A stretch of 64,000 nt of DNA from Triticum aestivum (GCF_018294505.1 NC_057797.1:121711116-121775115), one strand, 5' to 3'. Shown: positions 24,984 to 39,358, counted from the stretch's first letter. Made by a program: numbers and translations. Notes: generated by a model from the sequence alone, not told the origin.

Positions 24984-27900
24984 AGTGATTGCATCATGTT
25001 TAAGTTTCCCAGAAAGATGAAATGGGGATGACAGAACCCCCAGCCCCCCCCCCCTAGAAAAACTAGGGTTTACTAAAAAACTTTACAATGAACCTAAAAT
25101 TCCCTTCTAAAAAGCCCACTCTTTTTGTTTTGGGTTAAAACCTTTGACAAAAATGGTGCACATTTTTCTAGGACATCTTAAGGTCATTGGATTAATTCAT
25201 ATAGTATTTGCATTTGGGCATTTAAATGCTATAAAATATTTTAAATGCTGAAATAATCATAAACTAAAATGTTTACTGTTGGATATATTCTAAGCAGTAG
25301 CCATGTTTAATTTTATGATTTTTGGAAATGCCCTGGCATTTTTAATAAAGCTCTAAAGTTACAGAAATAATAGAAAATATATAAAAACAGAAAAAGTGAG
25401 AGGGAAAGGAACTTACCTGGCGCAGCCCACCCAGCCCACTGGCCGGCCCAGCACTGCGCTGGCCCATGCCAGTCATCGCCTACCTCTGTCAGTAGGCAGA
25501 GGAGGGACACAGGCGCGTGCCCGAGCGCGTGCACCGCCGAGCGCCACCTCCTGCTTGCCGCTTCACCGATGGATGGGCTGGACAACCTCCACGTCGCGCC
25601 CCCGACCCCTGGACACCTCACACTCCCCCCTGCTCTCTCCCTCGCTCCCCCGACGCCATGGCCGACGCAGCCGTGCCCGCACCATCGTGAAAGCTGTGGC
25701 CACCGCCGTCCACTCGTCGCCTCGCCGTGCCAAAAAGCTTCGCCATCGTCCACTGCTTCGCCTCAACCCATCCCCGAGCGCTCGCTCGCCCCGGAGACAC
25801 TGCACCGAGCTCGTTCCGATCCGCCGTTGCCGGAGATCCCCTGGCCGCCCTGCTCGCTCCGGCTCTTCCCCGAGCTCGTTGTTCGCTCCCCTGCAACCGC
25901 GTGAGCCACTGAACCTCCCCACCCTCTCTGTTCCCTCTCTCGAGCCCCGTAGCGACTGCACGTAGCTCACCCGCACGCGCCGCCGTGGAGCTCGTCGCCG
26001 ATGAGGCTCCGGCCACCCAACGGCCGCGCCACCCTGTCCACTAGCCCTACCGCACCCCCAGGAGCTCAACGCACTAACCCACGTGCCTCTCCGTGCCCCC
26101 TAGCAACGAGTCCGAGCTCACCCGAGCTCCGGCCGCCGCCAAACTCGTCGTCGGCGTCATCTTCGGCGACCCCGAGCCCAACACTAGCACCACCCGTCGT
26201 GGCTCGTTCCCAGCTGCCCGTAGAACCCAACGGCGCCTCGAACGGTGCCCTGTAGATGAAACCCTCACCTGCACCGCCGCGTTTGGCCTCGCCGGCGGCT
26301 AAACGCCGGCGAGATTAACCCTGTTTGACCCCCATTTGACCCCGCCTGAGTCACTGACATGTGGGGCCGGCTCCTAACTAAATTAGATTAGTTTTTAATT
26401 AGTGCTAATCACTCTGTTAGAGGTTAATGACCTCGTTAACTAACACCCTCTCACTGACATGTGGGCCCAGGGCCTAACTAACCTAGTTTAGTGCTAACTA
26501 AACACTAACTAACTCTGTTAGTTAGCTGAGACACTGACAGATGGGGCCCACCAGTCAGGTTTGACCTGGGCTGGCACCTTTGACCGCTGACATCACAGTG
26601 ATGCAGTGCTGACGCAGTTAATTATTTTCTGGATTTATTCTTATATAGGAAATTCTAGAAAATAGCCAAAACTTCTAAAAATCATAGAAAATCAACCATA
26701 GCTCCAAATCAAACAAATTATATATGAAAAATAATCAGAAAAATTCAATCTTTCCATCTGTAATGGTTTCATGCATGACAAAACACTTTAACCTTGATGT
26801 TTAGGTGAAACAAGCTAATACACTTATAATGCATAAGAACTTAAGCTTCCATTTGAATCTTTGATTCAAATGGACCCATTTCAACTTGTTTCACATTGCA
26901 CTAGGCAGGACACCTCATTTTGCCATGTCATAGCATGCATCATATTGTTGCATATTGCCATGTGTTGATTATATTTTGTGGTGTCTTTCATGGTAGGTTC
27001 TGCCTGCGAGGATATTTCTGAGTATCCAGCTGAAGGGCAGTACCCTACTACCACTCCATCAGGCAAGCAGCCCCATTGATCATATCGATACAATCCCATG
27101 TTCTCGCCTCTGCTCTCATTTACTGCATTAAGACAACAACGTTTCAAACTGCTATGTGCTACGGTAGTTGAACCCTTATCCTCTGCATGACCTGTCATTG
27201 CCACAGTAAATAGATGAAACCCACTAGCATGTGTAGGAGTTGATTGAGCCATGTATGTGTTTCCTACCTTGCTATGCCTGCTATGCTTAGAGTTGTGTCA
27301 GGTCTGGTTCGTCTGGGCGATGGGCTAGAATGAAATGATTATGTCGGTAATGTGAGAGATGTGTTGAACATGTTTTGGTAAAGGTATCGATGAGAGGCCA
27401 TGTAGGAGTACATGGTGGGTTGTTTCATTGAGGCCGTCCCTAAGAACTGAGATCTGTATGTGTGATTTAAGAATCAGCTACTACCATGCATTGGGATCCT
27501 TAATTGACCCTCTCGGCTTCTTAATCACCCTAGTACTCTGTCCAGGATTTGCAATTAGTTTCTGGTGTTTGTAGGTTATGTGTTGGCGGCCGTGCGTAGC
27601 GCTGACCCTAGGGGTGGGCTATGATGCGGTAGATACACCATGGCCGGGTATGTCGGGCGCCCGTTTGGCGTCTCGGGACCCTGTTCACATCGTTCGGGGC
27701 CGTATGTGGAAACCTCGGCCGGACTCCCTGCGGATGGAACCTGGATAGGCGATAAACCTGGACTAGAGACTTGAGTGTTTAGGTAGGCCGTGGCCGACAC
27801 CCTCGTTGGGCTTCCGCTTGAAGGTTGCCGAGTACATGTCGTGTAAACGACGGTAAGTGGTGAGAGCGTGTATGAAGAAGTACACCCCTGCAGGGTTAAC

Positions 27901-29150
27901 ATCATCTATTCGAATAGCCGCGTCCGCGGTAAAGGACTACTTGGTTGCCTATACAGTTCATAGACAAGTTAATGGTTACTACTAAAAGACTCAAGATAAG
28001 TGTGAGTACCGAGGATGGCCCTCTCGTAGGATGACGAGGGAGGATCCCCGGTGGAGTATTGTGTTGGTGATTAGTGGACTCGTGTGCGAAAACTATTTTA
28101 CTAGTGGTGTCTCGTAGGATAGCTTAGCCAAGAGTCAAAGCTGGCTTGCTGCAATAACTCCACCACCTTCTTGAGAATGAGCATGTATAGTAGGTTCTGT
28201 TGTAAGACTTGCTGAGTACCTTTGTACTCATGTTGCTTTAATTACTGTTTTCAGACGACAACACCGCCCCCTCCGATGGGTTTTATGTAGACCTCGACGT
28301 CGATGAGTAACTTGCCACCCAGGTGGTGATCCTGGCCATGGAGGGCCCTATGTAGATAGACAGGCTTCGACAAGCCTTCTTTCTTTCTAGTGTCTGTACT
28401 CAGACTATTTGCTTCCGCATGTGCTTGTATGCTTGTATGACTTGAGTGTCGGGTCATGTGACCCCTACCTGTATGAACATGTTATGTATGGCTCTCTGGA
28501 GCCTTTAAATAAAGTACTTGAGTTGTAGAGTTTTGTTGTGATGCCATGTTGTATTTGCACATATCCAGCATATTATGTGTATGATTGAAATGCTTGGTAT
28601 GTGTGGGATCCGACAATCTAGTTGTTTATCCTTGGCAGCCTCTCTTATGGGGAAATGTAGTCTAGTGCTCCTTGAGCCATAGTAGTCCGCTACAGCCCGG
28701 TTCACTGGAGTCCTACTAGCCCAGCACTACTGCTCAGGACACTTGACTGGCCGGCTTGTGTTTCACTTCGTTCCTATGTCTGTCCCTTCGGGGAAATGTC
28801 ATGCGGTGACTTCCGGAGTCCTGCCTAGCCTGCTACAGCCCGGGTTACCCGGAGTCCTGTTAGCCCAGTGCTACAGCCCAGATTCACAAGCCGTTGACTG
28901 ACATGATCGATGTGATTCATGTACGCCTGTCTCCATAGGTCTGTGCCGCTTTGGGTTCACGACTAGCCATGTCGGCCCGGGTTCTCTGTCATATGGATGC
29001 TAGCAACACTATCATATACATGAGCCAAAAGGCGCAAACGGTCCTGGGCCATGGTAAGGCGACACCCGTGGGGATACCGTGCATGAGGCCGCAATGTGAT
29101 ATGAGGTGTTACCGGCTAGATTGATGTGACTTGGAATCCGGGTCCTGACA
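24955..29150 (+). repeat. Gypsy 2 3' LTR (4196 bp)
   Basis: It is collinear with 14737-18941. The terminal TG has mutated to TT. A C-run near 25047 is longer than in the 5' copy, and the GC-rich island (25410-26300) shows small indels. The end GGTCCTGACA precedes AAGAT. Long antisense frames such as 25313-25753 mirror those of the 5' LTR. Confidence 0.92.
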
Positions 29151-30202
29151 AAGATTGACACAACCTTTTGGTTGCATCATATAAAACTCTTATTTAATAA
29201 TAATAAATCTATTAAGGAATGTAGTTTTGATATCCATTTGCTAGATTTCATAAAATATGGAAACTGCTAACATGATTCGGACGGACTTTTAAACATTGAT
29301 ACGAGTGATAAAATCTCATTGTAGTCAACACCTTGAACTTGTCGAAAACCTTTTGCGACAATTCAAGCTTTGTAGATAGTAACACTACTATCAGCGTTCG
29401 TCTTCCTCTTGAAGATCCATTTATTCTGAATGGCTCACCGATCATCGGGCAAGTCAATCAATGTCCATACTTTGTTCTCATACATGGATCCCATCTCAGA
29501 CTTCATGGCCTTAAGCCATTTTGCGGAATCTGGGCTCACCATCCTTCCTCATAGTTCATAAGTTCGTCATGATCTAGTAATATGACTTCCAGAACAGGAT
29601 TACCATACCACTCTGGTGCGGAACGTACTCTGGTTAACCTACGAGGTTCGGTAGTGACTTGATCTGAAGTTTCATGATCATCATCATTAACTTCCTCACT
29701 AATTGGTGTAGGCATCACTAGAACTGATTTCTATAATGAACTACTTTCCAATTCGGGAGAAGGTACAATTACCGCATCAAGTTCTACTTTCCTCCCACTC
29801 ACTTCTTTCGAGAGAAACTCCTTCTCTAGAAAGGATACACTCTTAGCAACAAAGATCTTGCCTTCGGATCTGTGATAGAAAGTGTACCCAATAGTTTCTT
29901 TAGGGTATCCTATGAAGATGCACTTCTCCGATTTGGGTTTGAGCTTAGCAGGCTTAAAAAATTTCACATAAGCATGGCAACCCCAAACTTTAAGAAACGA
30001 CAGCTTAGGTTTCTTGCTAAACCACGGTTCATACGGTGTCATCTCAACGGATTTTTAGACGGTGCCCTACTTAACGTGAATGCAGCTGTCTCTAAGGCAT
30101 AACCCCAAAATGATAGTGGTAAATCGGTAAGATACATCATAGATCACACCATATCTAATAAAGTATGGTTACGACATTCGGACACACCATTATGGTGTGG
30201 TG
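29151..30202 (-). pseudogene. Angela 1 pol fragment: RT start and integrase C-terminal part
   Basis: A 103-codon minus frame at 29731-30042 has the copia integrase-RT linker motif (KVWGCHAYVK, IFIGYPKETIGYTF). The remainder to 29151 corresponds to the RT start, with stops. It ends at the Angela 2 insertion; bases 30198-30202 (TGGTG) are that element's TSD. Confidence 0.8.
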
Positions 30203-31938
30203 TGTTGGGGAACGTAGTAATTTCAAAATTTTCCTATGCACACGCAAGACCATGGTGATGCATAGCAATGAGAGGGGAAGAGTGTTGTCCACGTACCCTC
30301 GTAGACCATAAGCGGAAGCGTTATGACAACACAGTTGATGTAGTCGTACGTCTTCATGATCAACCGATCCTAGTACCGAAAGTATGACACCTCCGCGATC
30401 TGCACACGTTCGGCTCGGTGATGTCCCACGAACTCACGATCCAGCCGAGTGTCGAGGGAGAGCTTCGTCAGCACAACAGCGTGATGATGGTGATGATGAT
30501 GCTACCGGAACAAGGCTTCGCCTAAGCACCGCTACGATATGAGGGAGGTAGATTATGGTGGAGGGGGGCACCGCACACGGCTAAGAGATCAATGATCAAC
30601 TTGTGTGTCCATGGGGTGCCCCCCTCCCCCGTATATAAAGGAGTGGAGGAGGGGAGGGCCGGCCCTCTACTATGGCGCGCCCTGGGGAGTCGTACTCCCA
30701 CCGGGAGTAGGATTCCCCCCTTCCATGTAGTAGGAGTAGGAGAGAAGGAAAGGGAAAAGGGAAGAGAAGGAAGGAGGGGGCGCCGCCCCTCCCCCTAGTC
30801 CAATTTGGACTAGGCCTTGGGGGCGCGCAGCCTGCCCTAGGCAGCCCCTCCCTCTTTCCCCTAAAGCCCAATAAGGCCCATATACTTCCCAGCAAATTCT
30901 CGTAACTCTCCGGTACTCCGATAAATACCCGAAGCACTCAGAACCTTTCCGATGTCCGAATATAGCCTTCCAATATATCGATCTTTATGTCTCAAACATT
31001 TCGAGACTCCTCGTCATGTCCCTGATCTCATCCGAGACTCCGAACAACCTTCGGTACATCAAAACACATAAACTCATAATACCGATCGTCACCGAACATT
31101 AAGCGTGCGGACCCTATGGGTTTGAGAACTATGTAGACATGATCGAGACTCATCTCCGGTCAATAACCAATAGCGGAACCTGGATGCTCATATTGGTTCC
31201 TACATATTCTACGAAGATCTTTATCGATCAAACTGCATAACGGTATACGTTGTTCCCTTTGTCATCGGTATGTTACTTGCCCGAGATTCGATCGTTGATA
31301 TCTCAATACCTAGTTCAATCTCGTTACTGGAAAGTCTCTTTACTCGTTCCGTAATGCATTATCCCACAACTAACTCATTAGTCACATTGCTTGCAAGGCT
31401 TATAGTGATGTGCATTATCGAGAGGGCCCAGAGATACCTCTCCGACAATCAGAGTGACAAATCCTAATCTCGATCTATGCCAACTCAACAAGTACCATCG
31501 GAGACACCTGTAGATCAGCTATATAATCACCCAGTTACATTGTGATATTTGGTAGCACACAAAGTGTTCCTCCGGTATTCGGGGGTTGCATGATCTCATA
31601 GTCAGAGGAACATGTATAAGTCATGAAGAAAGCAGTAGCAACAAACTAAACGATCATCGTGCTAAGCTAACGGAATGGGTCAAGTCAATCACATCATTCT
31701 CTAATGATGTGATCCCGTTAATCAAATGACAACTCATGTCTATGGCTAGGAAACTTAACCATCTTTGATTCAACGAGCTAGTCAAGTAGAGGCATACTGG
31801 TGACACTCTGTTTGTCTATGTATTCACACATGTACTAAGTTTCTGGTTAATACAATTCTAGCATGAATAATAAACATTATCATGATATAAGGAAATAAAT
31901 AATAACTTTATTATTGCCTCTAGGGCATATTTCCTTTA
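30203..31938 (-). repeat. Angela 2 3' LTR (1736 bp)
   Basis: It starts TGTTGGGGAACGTAG and ends GCATATTTCCTTTA (terminal C mutated to T). A TATA-like GTATATAAAG is at 30631-30640. The conserved hairpin is at 31688-31713 (stem 11 bp, loop CTCT). Confidence 0.92.
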
Positions 31939-31971
31939 GTCTCCCACTTGCACTAGAGTCAATAATCTAGT

Positions 31972-32062
31972 TCACATCTTTATGTGATTAGTTCACATCT
32001 CCATGTGACTAATACCCAAAGGGTTTACTAGAGTCAATGATCTAATTCACATCGCTATGTGA
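31972..32062 (-). other. Tandem palindrome array next to the Angela 2 polypurine tract
   Basis: Three TCACAT-N4-ATGTGA units lie at 31972-31987, 31993-32008 and 32047-32062, with loops CTTT, CTCC and CGCT. Position and spacing match the Angela 1 array. Confidence 0.75.
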
Positions 32063-32085
32063 TTAACACCCAAAGAGTGATCATG

Positions 32086-35000
32086 TTTTGCTTGTGAGAG
32101 AAGTTTAGTCTACGGGTCTGCAACATTCAGATCCGTATGTATTTCGCAAATTTCTATGTCTACAATGCTCTGCACGGAGCTACTCTAGCTAATTGCTCCC
32201 TCTTTCAATATGTATCCAGATCGAGACTTAGAGTCATCTAGATCGACGTAAAAAGCTTGCATCGATGTAAATCTTTACGACGAACTCTTTTATCACCTCC
32301 ATAACTGAGAAATATTTCCTTAGTCTTCTAAGGATAATTTTGACCATTGTCCAATGATCTAATCCTAGATCACTATTGTACTCCCTTGCTAGAATCATGC
32401 TAAGGTATACAATAGGACTGGTAGACAGCATATCATACTTTATAGAACCTATGACTGAGGCATAGGGAATGAATTTTCATTCTCTTTCTATTTTCTGTTG
32501 TGGTCAGGTTTTGAGTCTTTACTCAACTAAACACCTTGCAACACAGGAAAGAACTCCTTCTTTGACTGTTCCATTTTGAACTACTTCAAAATCTTGTCAA
32601 GGTATGTACTCATTGAAAAACTTATCAAGCGTCTTGATATATCTCTATAGATCTTGATGCTCAATGTGTAAGCAGCTTCATCGAGGTCTTTCTTTGAAAA
32701 AACTCTTTCCAAAACTCCTTTATGCTTTCCAGAAAATTCTACATTATTTCCGATCAACAATATGTCATTCGCATATACTTATCAGAAATGTTGTAGTGCT
32801 CCCACTCACTTTCTTGTAAATACAGGCTTCACCGCAAGTCTATATAAAACCATATGCTTTGATCACTTTATCAAAGCATATATTCCAACTCCGAGATGCT
32901 TGCACCAGTCCATAGATGGATCGCTGGAGCTTGCTCACTTTGTTAGCACTTTTAGGATTGACAAAACCTTCTGGTTGAATCATATACAACTCTTCTTTAA
33001 GAAATCCATTAAGGAATGCTGTTTTGACATCCATTTGCCAGATTTCATGAAATGCGGCAACTGCTAACATGATTCAGATAGACTTTTAAGCATCGATACG
33101 AGTGAGAAAATCTCATCGTAGTCAACACCTTGAACTTGTCGAAAACATTTTGCGACAATTCGAGCTTTGTAGATAGTAACACTACTATCAGCATCCGTCT
33201 TCCTCTTGAAGATCCATTTATTCTTAATGACTCACCGGTCATCGGGCAAGTCAATCAAAGTCCATACTTTGTTCTCATATATGGATCCCATCTCAGATTT
33301 CATGGCCTCAAGCCATTTCGCGGAATTTGAGCTCATCATCGCTTCCTCATAGTTCGTAGGTTTGTCATGGTCTAGTAACATGACTTCCAGAAAGGATTAC
33401 TGTACTACTCTAGTTTGGACCATACTCTGGTTGTCCTACGAGGTTTGGTAGTAACTTGATCTTAAGTTTCATGATCATCATCATTAGCTTCCTCACTAAT
33501 TGGTGTAGAGATCACTAGAACTGATTTCTGTGATGAACTAATTTCCAATTCGGGAGAAGGTACAATTACCTCATCAAGTTCTACATTCCTCCCACTCACT
33601 TCTTTCAAGAGAAACTTCTTCTCTAGAAAGGATCCACTCTTATCAACAAAGATATTGCCTTTCGGATCTATGATAGAAGGTTTACCCAACAGTTTCTTTT
33701 GGGTATCCTATGAAGACGCACTTTTCCGATTTAGGTTTGTGCTTATCAGGCTGAAACCTTTTCACATAAGCATCACAACCCCAAACTTTAAGAAACGACA
33801 GCTTAGGTTTCTAGCCAAACCATAGTTCATGTTGTGTCGTCTCAACGGATTACACGGTGCCCTATTTAACGTGAATGCAGTTGTCTCTAATGCATAACCC
33901 CAAAACAATAGTGGTAAATCGGTAAGAGACATCATAGATCGCACCATATCCAATAAAGTACGATTACATTGTTCGGACACACCATTATGCTGTGGTGTTC
34001 CAGGTGGCGTGAGTTGCGAAACTATTCTGCATTGTTTCAAATGAAGACCAAACTCGTAACTCAAATATTCTCCTCCACAATCAGATTGCAGAAACTTTAT
34101 TTTCTTGTTACGATGATTTTCTACTTCACTCTGAAATTTTGAACTTTTCAAATGTTTCAGACTTATGTTTCATTAAGTAGATATACCCATATCTGCTCAA
34201 ATCATCTATGAAGATCAGAAAATAACGATACCCGCCGCGAGCCTCAACACTCATTGGATTGCATACATCAGTATGTATTATTTCCAATAAGTTAGTTGCT
34301 TGCTCCATTGTTCCAGAGAACGGAATTTTAGTCATCTTGCCCACGAGGCATGGTTCGCAAGCATCAAATGATTCATAATCAAGTGATTCAAAAAGCCCAT
34401 CAGTATGGAGTTTCTTCATGCACTTTACACCAATATGACCTAAACGACAGTGCCACAAATAAGTTGTACTATCATTATTAACTTTGCATCTTTTGGCTTC
34501 AATATTATGAATATGTGTATCACTACAATCGAGATTCAATAAACCATTTATATTGAGTGTACGACCATAGAAGGTTTTGTTCATGTAAATAGAACAACAA
34601 TTATTCTTTGATTTAAATGAATAACCATATTGCAATAAACATGATCCAATCATATTCATGCTCAATGCAAACACCAAATAACATTTATTTTAGGTTCAAC
34701 ACTAATCCCGAAGGTAAAGGGAGTGTGTGATGGTGATCTTATCAACCTTGGAATCACTTCCAACACACATCATCACATCGCCCTTATCTAGTCTCTGTTT
34801 ATTATGCAACTCTCGTTTCAAGTTACTACTCTTAGCAACTGAATCAGTATCAAATACTGAGGGATTGCTATAAACACTAGTAAAGTACACATCAATAACA
34901 TGTATATCAAATATAATTTTGTTGACTTTGCCATCCTTCTTATCCGCCAAGTATCTAGGGTAGTTCCACTTCCAGTGATCATTTCCTTTGCAGTAGAAGC

Positions 35001-35720
35001 ACTCAGTTCCAGGCTTGGGTCTAGCTTTGGGCTTCTTCACGGGAGTAACAACTTCCTTGTCATTCTTATTGAAGTTCCCTTTCTATCCCTTTGCCCTTTT
35101 CTTGAAACTAGTGGTCTTGTCAACCATCAACACTTGATGCTCTTTCTTGATTTCTACCTTCGCTGATTTCAGCATTGCGAAGAGCTCGAGAATTACTTTC
35201 GTCATCCCTTGCATATTATAGTACATCACGAAGTTCTAGTAACTTGCTGATAGTGACTAGAGAACTTTGTAAAATACTATCTTATCTGGAAGATTAACTC
35301 CCACTTGATTCAAGCAATTGTAGTACCCAGACAATCTGAGCACATGCTCATTGGTTGAGGTATTCTCCTCCATCTTGTAGGCAAAGTACTCTCAGAGGTC
35401 TCATACCTCTTGACACGGGCATGAGTCTGAAATACTAGTTTCAACTCTTGGGACATCTTATATGTTTCGTGGCGTTCAAAACGTTTTTGAAGTCCCGGTT
35501 CTAAGCCGTAAAGCATGGTGCACTAAACTATCAAGTAGTCATCATACCGAGCTTTGCCAAACGTTCATAACGTCTGTATCTGCTCCTGCAATAGGTCCAT
35601 CATCTAGCGGTGCATCAAGGACATAATTCTTCTGTGCAGCAATGAGGATAATCCTCAAATCACGGATCCAATCCACATCATTGCTACTATCACCTTTCAT
35701 TATAGTTTTCTCTAGGAACA
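32086..35720 (-). pseudogene. Angela 2 gag-pol, heavily decayed
   Basis: In element order the pieces are gag (about 35040-35720), zinc knuckle and protease (34702-35040), GAG-pre-integrase and integrase (34126-34677; 33762-34151), RT (about 32340-33460, with [14 protein letters not shown] at 32990-33040) and RNase H (32086-32340). The zinc knuckle has lost its last Cys (CFYCKGNDHWKWNYP) and the protease motif reads DTDSVA instead of the usual DTGSVA. Many frameshifts and stops. Confidence 0.85.
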
Positions 35721-36974
35721 TATCATAAACAAAACGGGGAAGCTATACGCGAGCAATTGATCTACAACATAGATATGCAAATACTATCAGGACTAAGTTC
35801 ATGATAAATTAAAGTTCAATTAATCATATTACTTAAGAACTCCCACTTAGATAGACATCCCTCTAGTCATCTAAGTGATCACGTGATCCATATCAACTAA
35901 ACCATGTCCGATCATCACGTGAGATGGAGTAGTTTTCAATGGTGAACATCACTATGTTGATCATATCTACTATATGATTCACGCTCGACCTTTCGGTCTC
36001 CAGTGTTCCGAGGCCATATCTGCAGACGCTAGGCTCATCAAGTTTAACCCGAGTATTCTGCGTGTGCAAAATTGGCTTGCACCCATTGTATGTGAACATA
36101 GAGCTTATCACACCCGATCATCACGTGGTGTCTCAGCACGACGAACTTTCGCAACGGTGCAAACTTAGGGAGAACACTTGTACCTTGAAATTTAGTGAGA
36201 GATCATCTTATAACACTACCGTCGAACTAAGCAAAATAAGATGCATAAAGGATAAACATCACATGCAATCAATATAAGTGATATGATATGGCCATCATCA
36301 TCTTGTGCCTTTGATCTCCATCTCCAAAGCACCATCATGATCACCATCATCACCGGCTTGACACCTTGATCTCCATTGAAGCATCATTGTCGTCTCGCCA
36401 ACTATTGCCTCTACGACTATCGCTACCGCTTAGTGATAAAGTAAAGTAATTACATGGCGATTGCATTTCATACAATAAAGCGATAACCATATGGCTCCTG
36501 CCAGTTGCCGATAACTATATTACAAAACATGATCATCTCATACAATAAAATTTAGCATCATGTCTTGACCATATCACATCACAACATGCCATGCAAAAAC
36601 AAGTTAGACGTCCTCTACTTTGTTGTTGCAAGTTTTACGTGGCTGCTACGGGCTGAGCAAGAACCGTTCTTACCTACGCCTCAAAAAACCACAACGCGGT
36701 ATAGTGATTGCTTTTTGATCTTCAGAAAGAACCCTGTTCATTGAATATGATTCAACTAAAGTTGGAGAAACAGATACCCACTGGCCACCTATGTGCGAAG
36801 CATGTCGGTAGAACCAGTCTCGCGTAAGCGTACACGTAATGTCGGTCTGGGCCGTTTCATCCAACAATGCCGCTAAATCAAGAATTAACTAGTGACGGCA
36901 AGCAATATGTATATACCCACGCCCACAACTCCTTTGTGTTCTACTCATGCATATAACATCTACACATAAACCTA
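35721..36974 (-). other. Angela 2 untranslated leader
   Basis: This is 1.25 kb between the primer-binding site and gag with no coding motif. Around 36300-36390 it holds short CATCATCAC-type repetitive sequence that is also present in the leaders of the other copia copies. Confidence 0.6.
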
Positions 36975-36986
36975 GCTCTGATACCA
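36975..36986 (-). other. Primer-binding site of Angela 2
   Basis: GCTCTGATACCA on the plus strand is TGGTATCAGAGC in element sense, one base from the 5' LTR. It is the complement of initiator methionine tRNA. Confidence 0.9.
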
Positions 36987-36987
36987 C

Positions 36988-38691
36988 TGTTGGGGAACGC
37001 AGTAATTTCAAAAAATTCCTACGCACACGCAAGATCATGGTGATGCATAGCACCGAGAGGGGAAGAGTGTTGTCCACGTACCCTCGTAGACCGTAAGCGG
37101 AAGCGTTATGACAACGTAGTTGATGTAGTCGTACGTCTTCACGATCGAACGATCCTAGTACCGAAAGTACGACACCTCTGCGATCTGCACACGTTCGGGT
37201 CGGTGACGTCCCACGAACTCATGATCCAGTAGAGTGCCGAGGGAGAGCTTCGTCAACATGACGGCATGATGACAGTGATGACGATGCTACCGGAACAGGG
37301 CTTCGCCTAAGCACCGCTATGATATGACTGGGGTAGATTATGGTGGAGGGGGGCACCGCACACGGCTAAGAGAGCAATGATCAACTTGTGTGTCCATGGG
37401 GTGCCCCCTCCCCCGTATATAAAGGAGTGGAGGAGGGGGAGGGCCGGCCCTCTACTATGGCGCGCCCTGGGGAGTCCTACTCCCACCGGGAGTAGGATTC
37501 CCCCCCCCTTCCATGTAGTAGGAGTAGGAGAGAAGGAAGGAGGGGGCGCCGCCCCTCCCCCTAGTCCAATTCGGACTAGGCCTTGGTGGCATGCAGCCTA
37601 CCCTAGGCAGCCCCTCTCTCTTTCCCCTAAAGCCCAATAAGGCCCATATACTCCCCGGCGAATTCCCGTAACTCTCTGGTACTCCGATAAATACCCGAAC
37701 CACTCAGAACCTTTCCGATGTCTGAATATAGCCTTCCAATATATCGATCTTTACGTCTCGAACATTTTGAGACTCCTCGTCATGTCCCTGATCTCATCCA
37801 GGACTCCGAACAACCTTCCGTACATCAAAACACATAAACTCATAATACCGATCGTCACCAAACGTTAAGCGTGCGGACCCTACGGGTTCGATAACTATGT
37901 AGACATGACCGAGACTCATCTCCGGTCAATAACCAATAGCGGAACCTGGATGCTCGTATTGGCTCCTACATATTCTACGAAGATCTTTATCGGTCAAACC
38001 GCATAACAGTATACGTTGTTCCCTTTGTCATCAGTATGTTACTTTCCCGAGATTCGATCATCGGTATCTCAATACCTAGTTCAATCTCGTTACTGGCAAG
38101 TCTCTTTACTCGTTCTGTAATGCATTATCCCGCAACTAACTCATTAGTCACATTGCTGGCAAGGCTTATAGTGATGTGCATTACCGAGAGGGCCCAGAGA
38201 TACCTCTTCAATAATCGGAGTGACAAATCCTAATCTCGGTCTATGCCAACTCAACAAGTACCATCGGAGACACCTGTAGAGCACCTTTATAATCACCCAG
38301 TTATGTTGTGATGTTTGGTAGCACACAAAGTGTTCCCCCGGTATTCGGGAGTTGCATGATCTCATAGTCAAAGGAACATGTATAAGTCATGAAGAAAGCA
38401 GTAGCAACAAACTAAACGATCATCGTGCTAAGCTAACGGAATGGGTCAAGTCAATCACATCATTCTCTAATGATGTGATAGACAACTCATGTCTATGGCT
38501 AGGAAACTTAACCATCTTTGATTCAATGAGCTAGTCAAGTAGAGGTATACTAGTGACACTCTGTTTGTCTATGTATTCACACATGTACTAAGTTTCCGGC
38601 TAATACAATTCTAGCATGAATAATTAACATTTATCATGATATAAGGAATAAATAATAACTTTATTATTGCCTCTAGGGCATATTTCCTTCA
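36988..38691 (-). repeat. Angela 2 5' LTR (1704 bp)
   Basis: It starts TGTTGGGGAACGCAG and ends GCATATTTCCTTCA, then TSD TGGTG. A TATA-like GTATATAAAG is at 37415-37424. The hairpin is at 38454-38479; just after it a short segment kept in the 3' LTR is missing. Confidence 0.92.
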
Positions 38692-38696
38692 TGGTG

Positions 38697-39358
38697 TTCC
38701 AGGTGGCGTGAGTTGCGAAACTATTCGACATTGTTTCAACTGAAGGCCAAACTCATAACTTAAATATTTCGTCTCTGTGGTCAGATCACATAAACTTTAT
38801 TTTCTTGTTACGATGATTCTCCACTTCACTCTGAAATTCTTTGAACTTTTCAAAGATTTCAGACTTGTGTTTCATTAAGTAGATGTACTCATATCTGCTC
38901 AAATCATCTGTGAAGGTTAGAAAATAACAATACCCGCTGCGAGCCTCAACACTTATTGGATCGCATACATCAGTATGTATTATTTCTAATAAGTCTGTTG
39001 CTCGCTCCATTGTTCCAGAGAACGGAGTCTTAGTCATCTTGCCCATGAGGCATGGTTCACAAGCATCAAGTGATTCATAATCAAGTGATTCCAAAAGCCC
39101 ATCAGCATGGTCTTTCTTCATGCGCTTTACGCCAATATGACCTAAATGGCAGTGCCACTAGTATTTTGCACTATCATTATCAACTTTGCATCTTTTGGCA
39201 TCAATATCATAAATGTGTGTATCACTATGATCGAGATTCGGTAAACCATTCACCGTGGGTGTATGACCTCAGAAGGTATTATTCATGTAAACAAAATAAC
39301 AATTATTCTTTGACTTAAATGAATAACCATATTGCAATAAACATGATCCAATCATATT
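38697..39358 (-). pseudogene. Angela 1 pol fragment: integrase core and GAG-pre-integrase
   Basis: The minus frame 38786-39121 (111 codons) carries the integrase start (EIIHTDVCDP, LTFTDDLSRYEYIYLMKHKSE). The bases beyond it, to about 39358, match the GAG-pre-integrase region of Angela 2 but with stops. Homology ends abruptly at about 39358. Confidence 0.8.

Larger units (their letters stand above)
14737..29150 (+). mobile_element. Gypsy 2: Tekay/Del-type chromovirus, complete, nearly intact coding
   Basis: The 5' LTR (14737-18941) and 3' LTR (24955-29150) start TGTCACGCCC / TTTCACACCC and end GGGTCCTGACA. The flanks are AGGAT (14732-14736) and AAGAT (29151-29155), a TSD with one G/A change. 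Internal order: primer-binding site 18946-18958, pre-gag ORF 19382-20152, gag-pol 20499-24983, polypurine tract 24943-24953. Over about 1.35 kb (17041-18400 against the partner) I counted 17 substitutions, roughly 1.3%; the GC-rich part is more divergent. It is inserted in Angela 1 RT in the opposite orientation. Confidence 0.93.
30203..38691 (-). mobile_element. Angela 2: complete Angela-like copia nested in Angela 1, same orientation
   Basis: LTRs lie at 30203-31938 (3') and 36988-38691 (5'), with a perfect TSD TGGTG (30198-30202 and 38692-38696). The insertion splits the integrase part of Angela 1, just after the segment that encodes NGVSE in the other copies. In the first 255 bp of the LTR pair I counted about 21 differences (about 8%), so it is clearly older than the BARE/WIS and WIS-like copies. 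Coding is heavily decayed. Confidence 0.93.
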